A stretch of 64,000 nucleotides of DNA from Bythopirellula sp041737835 (lineage in GTDB: Bacteria > Planctomycetota > Planctomycetia > Pirellulales > Lacipirellulaceae): NCBI GenBank assembly GCA_041737835.1, contig JBGSQY010000046.1; one strand, 5' to 3'. The translations under genes and the position numbers were made by a program. Shown piece after piece: positions 60,538 through 64,000 of this stretch. Position 1 is the stretch's first letter. The number at the start of each line of letters is the position of its first letter. The notes below the pieces were generated by a model, which was not told the DNA's origin, ran no database searches, and saw nothing but the letters and a program-made list of their open reading frames with translations.

Positions 60538-61935
60538 ATGAAGCCACGTACGCTCTTTCAAAAGATTTGGGATAATCACGTTGTACTTGAAGAACCAGGG
60601 CGGCAAACGATTCTGTACATCGACTTGCAATTGGTGCACGAAGTGACAAGCGCGCAGGCCTTTGATGGTTTGCGGATGACGGGGCGAAAAGTGCGACGCC
60701 CCGAGCGGACCATCGCCACGGCCGACCACAATGTGCCGACCTCCGACCGCAGCTTGCCGATTCTTGATCCGATCTCCAAAAAGCAGATCGACACCTTGCG
60801 AAACAACTGCCAAGAATTTGGCATTAAGCACTACGACCTCAATGATCCCAATCAGGGGATCGTGCACGTAATCGGCCCCGAGCTGGGTTACACGCAACCG
60901 GGCATGACAATCGTTTGCGGCGATAGCCACACGTCAACTCACGGCGCGTTTGGCGCCTTGGCCTTTGGCATCGGCACGAGCGAAGTCGAACACGTGCTTG
61001 CCACGCAAACTTTGTTGCAGGATAAGCCCAAGACGTTGGAACTTCGCGTCGATGGCCAGCTGCGTAGTGGCGTGACGGCCAAGGATTTGATTCTGTATTT
61101 GATTGGTCAGATCACGACCGATGGTGGCACCGGATATTGCGTCGAATACACGGGCGAAGCGATTCGCTCGCTCACGATGGAAAATCGCATGACCGTGTGC
61201 AATATGTCGATTGAGGGGGGAGCTCGCGCGGGAATGATAGCCCCTGACGATACGACTTACGAATATTTGCGTGGTCGTAAGTTCGTACCCAAAGATTTCG
61301 ACGCCGCGGTGGCGGAATGGCGGATGCTGCCGACTGACCCTGGCGCGACCTACGACAAGTCGCTCGTTTTTCAAGCCGCCGATATTGCTCCGCAAGTCAC
61401 TTGGGGTACGAACCCAGGTTTAGTGGTCTCTGTGAATTCCAATGTTCCCAAGCCGAGCGACTTCTCGGATGCCACGGAACAAAAGACAGCCGCGAGCGCG
61501 CTCGATTACATGGGGCTCAAAGGTGGCGAAGCAATCACCGATCTTAAGTTGGATCGCGTGTTTATTGGGTCCTGCACGAACGCACGCATCGAGGACTTGC
61601 GTGCCGCCGCCGCCGTGGCCAAGGGACACAAGGTGTCTGGCCATGTCAGCGCGATGGTGGTCCCCGGGAGCGGCCAGGTCAAAATTCAAGCCGAACAAGA
61701 AGGTCTCGACAAGATTTTCTAAGAGGCCGGCTTCGAGTGGCGTGAGGCAGGTTGCAGCATGTGCTTGGCGATGAACCCCGACAAACTCTCGCCGGGTGAG
61801 CGCTGTGCTTCGACTTCGAACCGAAATTTTGAGGGTCGCCAAGGCAAAGGGGGCCGTACACACTTGGTTTCACCAGCCATGGCGGCCGCCGCGGCGATCG
61901 CCGGTCATTTTGTCGATATTCGCGACTGGGAGTAA
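60538..61935 (+). pseudogene. leuC: 3-isopropylmalate dehydratase large subunit LeuC with in-frame stop
   Basis: The gene encodes a 465-residue aconitase-family subunit for leucine synthesis (2-isopropylmalate to 3-isopropylmalate) that needs LeuD, encoded 7 bases on. It starts at ATG 60538 (MKPRTLFQKIWDNHVV). Motifs seen: ICGDSHTSTHGAFGALAFG split over two lines, FIGSCTNARIEDL with the first cluster cysteine, and VVPGSGQVKIQAEQEGLDKIF. The frame then meets TAA at 61720-61722, but the same frame continues 70 residues with EAGFEWREAGCSMCLAMNPD, holding the other two Fe-S cysteines. A single AAA to TAA change (Lys to stop) explains it. Translated as written the product would lack cluster ligands, so it is damaged or misread. 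Confidence 0.93.
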
Positions 61936-61941
61936 TTCAAC

Positions 61942-62529
61942 ATGAAAGCATTCACTGTACACACCGGCAAAGTCGTGGCCATGGACCGCGCGAACGTCGA
62001 TACCGATCAAATCATCCCCAAGCAATTCTTAAAGCGGATCGAACGAACCGGCTTTGGCGAATTCTTGTTCTGGGATTGGGCCAAGCTCGACGACGGTTCG
62101 CAGAATCCAGAATTTGAACTCAACAAGCCCGAGGCGGCAGGGGCCACAATTTTGCTCGCTCGGCGAAATTTCGGTTGTGGCTCGAGCCGCGAGCATGCCC
62201 CTTGGTCGCTCGAGGATTATGGCTTCCGCGTGATCATTGCCCCCAGCTTCGCTGATATTTTCTACAACAACTGCTTCAAGAACGGCATACTTCCCATTCG
62301 TTTGAGCGAAGAACAGGTTGAAGATTTGTTCCAGCGGGCCGCGGAGCATCATTCCTATGCCCTCACGGCCGATCTTGAAGAAGAAAAGCTCAGCGATTCT
62401 CACGGCTTCTTCGCCAAGATCGAAGTGGACTCGTTCCGTCGGCATTGTCTATTCAATGGGCTGGACGACATTGGGCTCACGCTCGAACACGAAGAAAAGA
62501 TTTCTGCCTACGAAGCGGCCCACGCGTAA
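61942..62529 (+). CDS. leuD: 3-isopropylmalate dehydratase small subunit LeuD
   Basis: A 195-residue swivelling-domain subunit. It shows MKAFTVHTGKVVAMDRANVD, TDQIIPKQFLKRI, LLARRNFGCGSSREHAPWSL (the substrate-binding loop), FADIFYNNCFKNGILPI and a normal C-terminus. It lies 7 bases after leuC and they form the isomerase operon. Length and motifs are normal, so unlike leuC this half is intact. Confidence 0.95.
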   Translation: MKAFTVHTGKVVAMDRANVDTDQIIPKQFLKRIERTGFGEFLFWDWAKLDDGSQNPEFELNKPEAAGATILLARRNFGCGSSREHAPWSLEDYGFRVIIAPSFADIFYNNCFKNGILPIRLSEEQVEDLFQRAAEHHSYALTADLEEEKLSDSHGFFAKIEVDSFRRHCLFNGLDDIGLTLEHEEKISAYEAAHA

Positions 62530-62553
62530 TTCCGCGGTTTTCGAGGAGCGGTT

Positions 62554-63618
62554 ATGAAACGCAGGATGCTGTGCTTGCTGCTGATTCTTGTGGCCATTCC
62601 GTTGCCGGTTCGGGCCGCGGAAGAATCCGCTTTGCCCCATGGCGACGAGTCAAACCGCTTTCAGGTCGAAGTGATTGCCGAGGGGCTCGATAATCCTGCT
62701 GGGCTTGTAATCCAACCCGCGATTGCCAAAGACGAGCCGCAGCAAATTTACTTGGCCGAAAGCGGCGCGGGACGGGTTTTACGCTTCGCTGCCAATAACT
62801 CTGCTGAGAGAGCGGAAGTCGTTGCCGGATTTGCTCCGCACGCATTGACTGACCAGATTGACCTCAAAGTCGGTCCTTGGGCGTTGGGATTTGTCACGCC
62901 GACAAAGCTGGCTGTATGGGGTGGCACGGTTCAGAACGGGGCCGAAAAAGTCGCCGTGTACGCGCTGCCTGAGGATGACAAGCCACTGGCTGCGGACAAG
63001 CCGGAGCACATTGCCGATCTGCCCCAAGACGATACGGCGATCGGTGTTGGTTTTCAGGGAATGATCGTCGGCGAGACGTCGGCCTTTCTCTCACAAGGTT
63101 CGGCCGATGATGCAGGTACGATTTTCAAAGCGGCGCTGATCGCCAATCGCTTGGATGCGCCGCGCACTTTGACCCCGAGCAAACGCGATGGCGAATCGCG
63201 CTGGCCCGCGGGGTTATGCCTGAGCCCCTCCGCGCAACGGCAATACCTTGTCGCCGGATATTTGGGTGAACTCTCGGACAAACTTGATAGCCGCGTGGCG
63301 TTTATCATTCCTTCCAATGGTGATGTTGCGTTGGAACTTGCCCCGGGTTTGTTTGATGTGGTTGGTTTGGCTTACAGCCCGTTGGGACAGTTGTATGCCT
63401 TGGATTTAGCGTGGGACAATGACAAGGCGGGCGGCGTGTATCGGTTGGATGATGCTCGCGAAAATGGTCGGCCAGCCTGCCGGGCCGTGAAAATTGCCTC
63501 TGTTGTGCGACCCACGAGTCTGGTGTTCGATCAGAGCGGCATCCTCTATGTCACGGCGCTTGGCAGCGGCACGAACATGAAGCGTGGGCAGATTCTCAAA
63601 ATCACCGGGGAGTTTTGA
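62554..63618 (+). CDS. Secreted beta-propeller-like hypothetical protein
   Basis: A 354-residue exported protein with a signal peptide (MLCLLLILVAIPLPVRAAEE) and GAGG 8 bases before the ATG. Repeating motifs such as FQVEVIAEGLDNPAGLVIQP, IYLAESGAGRVLRFA, WALGFVTPTKLAVWGGTV, LFDVVGLAYSPLGQLYALD and TSLVFDQSGILYVTALGSG suggest a six-bladed propeller of the sugar-dehydrogenase/NHL type. The usual PQQ and metal residues are not obvious, so a binding role is as likely as an enzymatic one. It follows leuD after 24 bases and a TPR-like gene follows it. Confidence 0.65.
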   Translation: MKRRMLCLLLILVAIPLPVRAAEESALPHGDESNRFQVEVIAEGLDNPAGLVIQPAIAKDEPQQIYLAESGAGRVLRFAANNSAERAEVVAGFAPHALTDQIDLKVGPWALGFVTPTKLAVWGGTVQNGAEKVAVYALPEDDKPLAADKPEHIADLPQDDTAIGVGFQGMIVGETSAFLSQGSADDAGTIFKAALIANRLDAPRTLTPSKRDGESRWPAGLCLSPSAQRQYLVAGYLGELSDKLDSRVAFIIPSNGDVALELAPGLFDVVGLAYSPLGQLYALDLAWDNDKAGGVYRLDDARENGRPACRAVKIASVVRPTSLVFDQSGILYVTALGSGTNMKRGQILKITGEF

Positions 63619-63623
63619 TAACG

Positions 63624-63947
63624 ATGAGCACACGGCGTGAAAAAATCGAGGCGATGCTGGCCGACGATCCCACGGATACGTTCTTGCGGTACAGCTTGGC
63701 GATGGAACTTGACAAGGCAGGTGAGAACGATGCGAGCCTGGCCAAACTCGGCGAGCTTACGAATGACAAGCCACCCTACGTGCCTGCCTTTTTCATGGCG
63801 GGGCAACAACTCGTGCGGCTCGAACGCGTGAATGAAGCGCGGACCGTGCTGCGTGATGGAATTGAAGCCGCCCGCGTTCAAGGCGATGCGCATGCCGCCG
63901 GGGAGATGAGCGAGTTTCTGGCATCGCTGGGCAGTTTGGGCGAGTAA
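63624..63947 (+). CDS. Small TPR-like helical protein
   Basis: A 107-residue product beginning MSTRREKIEAMLADDPTDTF (ATG 63624, preferred over a TTG at 63615). Helices such as FLRYSLAMELDKAGENDASLAKLGEL, YVPAFFMAGQQLVRLERVNEA and RTVLRDGIEAARVQGDAHAAGE make about three tetratricopeptide-like repeats. It probably binds another protein; partner unknown. The gene lies 5 bases after the propeller gene and likely shares its transcript. Confidence 0.75.
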   Translation: MSTRREKIEAMLADDPTDTFLRYSLAMELDKAGENDASLAKLGELTNDKPPYVPAFFMAGQQLVRLERVNEARTVLRDGIEAARVQGDAHAAGEMSEFLASLGSLGE

Positions 63948-64000
63948 GATTTTCACGCAGAGGCGCTGAGGTCGCGGAGTGCAAGAAAGAACCTCCGCGA
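63948..64000 (+). repeat. Dispersed intergenic repeat, cut by the window edge
   Basis: GATTTTCACGCAGAGGCGCTGAGG and following resemble the TTTTCACGCTGAGACGCGG stretch at 24601. It is partial because the window ends at 64000. Confidence 0.5.

Noticed and set aside
1..64000. tRNA, rRNA, exosortase and insertion-sequence genes
   Set aside because: None could be recognised by eye on either strand. PEP-CTERM substrates are present, but the exosortase must lie outside this window.

Overview
The window looks like a chromosomal stretch of a planctomycete, most likely a Pirellulales-type member of Planctomycetota. The evidence is inferred from content: four proteins with PEP-CTERM sorting signals, a giant secreted protein with the planctomycete-style N-terminal LEDRRMM motif, a secreted DUF1080-type protein, an XrtA-associated FemAB-like protein, many signal-peptide proteins with no clear family, and repeated palindromic intergenic DNA. 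No rRNA, tRNA, CRISPR array, phage or insertion sequence was recognised.

Layout. 1-3.8 kb: two PEP-CTERM proteins, ppnP, a DUF2071 protein, a SelW-like protein, a small hypothetical and a damaged kinase-like gene. 3.8-17.6 kb: housekeeping and regulation, with a GAF/sigma-54 activator, fabI, a secreted zincin, a CbxX-type AAA ATPase, a LuxR-type response regulator, a sugar-phosphate isomerase-like protein, arfB, a hemerythrin-like protein behind a structured leader, a UVR-motif protein, a lipoprotein lipase and two csrA genes. 17.6-25.4 kb: repeat-rich DNA holding two inverted paralogous secreted genes, an M24 peptidase, a CpsB-type tyrosine phosphatase, a Tat zincin and two tandem secreted paralogs. 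25.5-31.4 kb: FemAB-like protein, two PEP-CTERM enzymes and small genes.

31.6-54.8 kb is one large exopolysaccharide locus. A leftward operon carries wza, wzc, an O-antigen ligase/polymerase with TPRs and a membrane 4,6-dehydratase. A divergent rightward operon carries capE-capF-capG (UDP-N-acetyl-L-fucosamine synthesis), a PglC-PglD fusion, a WbuB-like glycosyltransferase and a FemAB-like protein. An inserted leftward pair encodes a sulfotransferase and a second priming sugar transferase. The locus ends with a DegT aminotransferase, a Wzx flippase, a second Wzy-like polymerase and a glycosyltransferase. Together these predict a Wzx/Wzy-type, probably sulfated polysaccharide containing L-FucNAc and a bacillosamine-like diamino sugar, controlled by Wzc/CpsB phosphorylation. 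A hairpin pair in the capE leader looks like a CsrA target.

54.8-64 kb: a frameshifted subtilisin with a 49-residue repeat array, a membrane serine/threonine kinase, leuC with an in-frame stop before its last Fe-S cysteines, leuD, a propeller-like secreted protein and a small helical-repeat protein. Three genes (3.25, 57.6 and 61.7 kb) each carry one apparent single-base lesion. This points either to sequencing or assembly error or to recent gene decay, and it limits what can be concluded about them.
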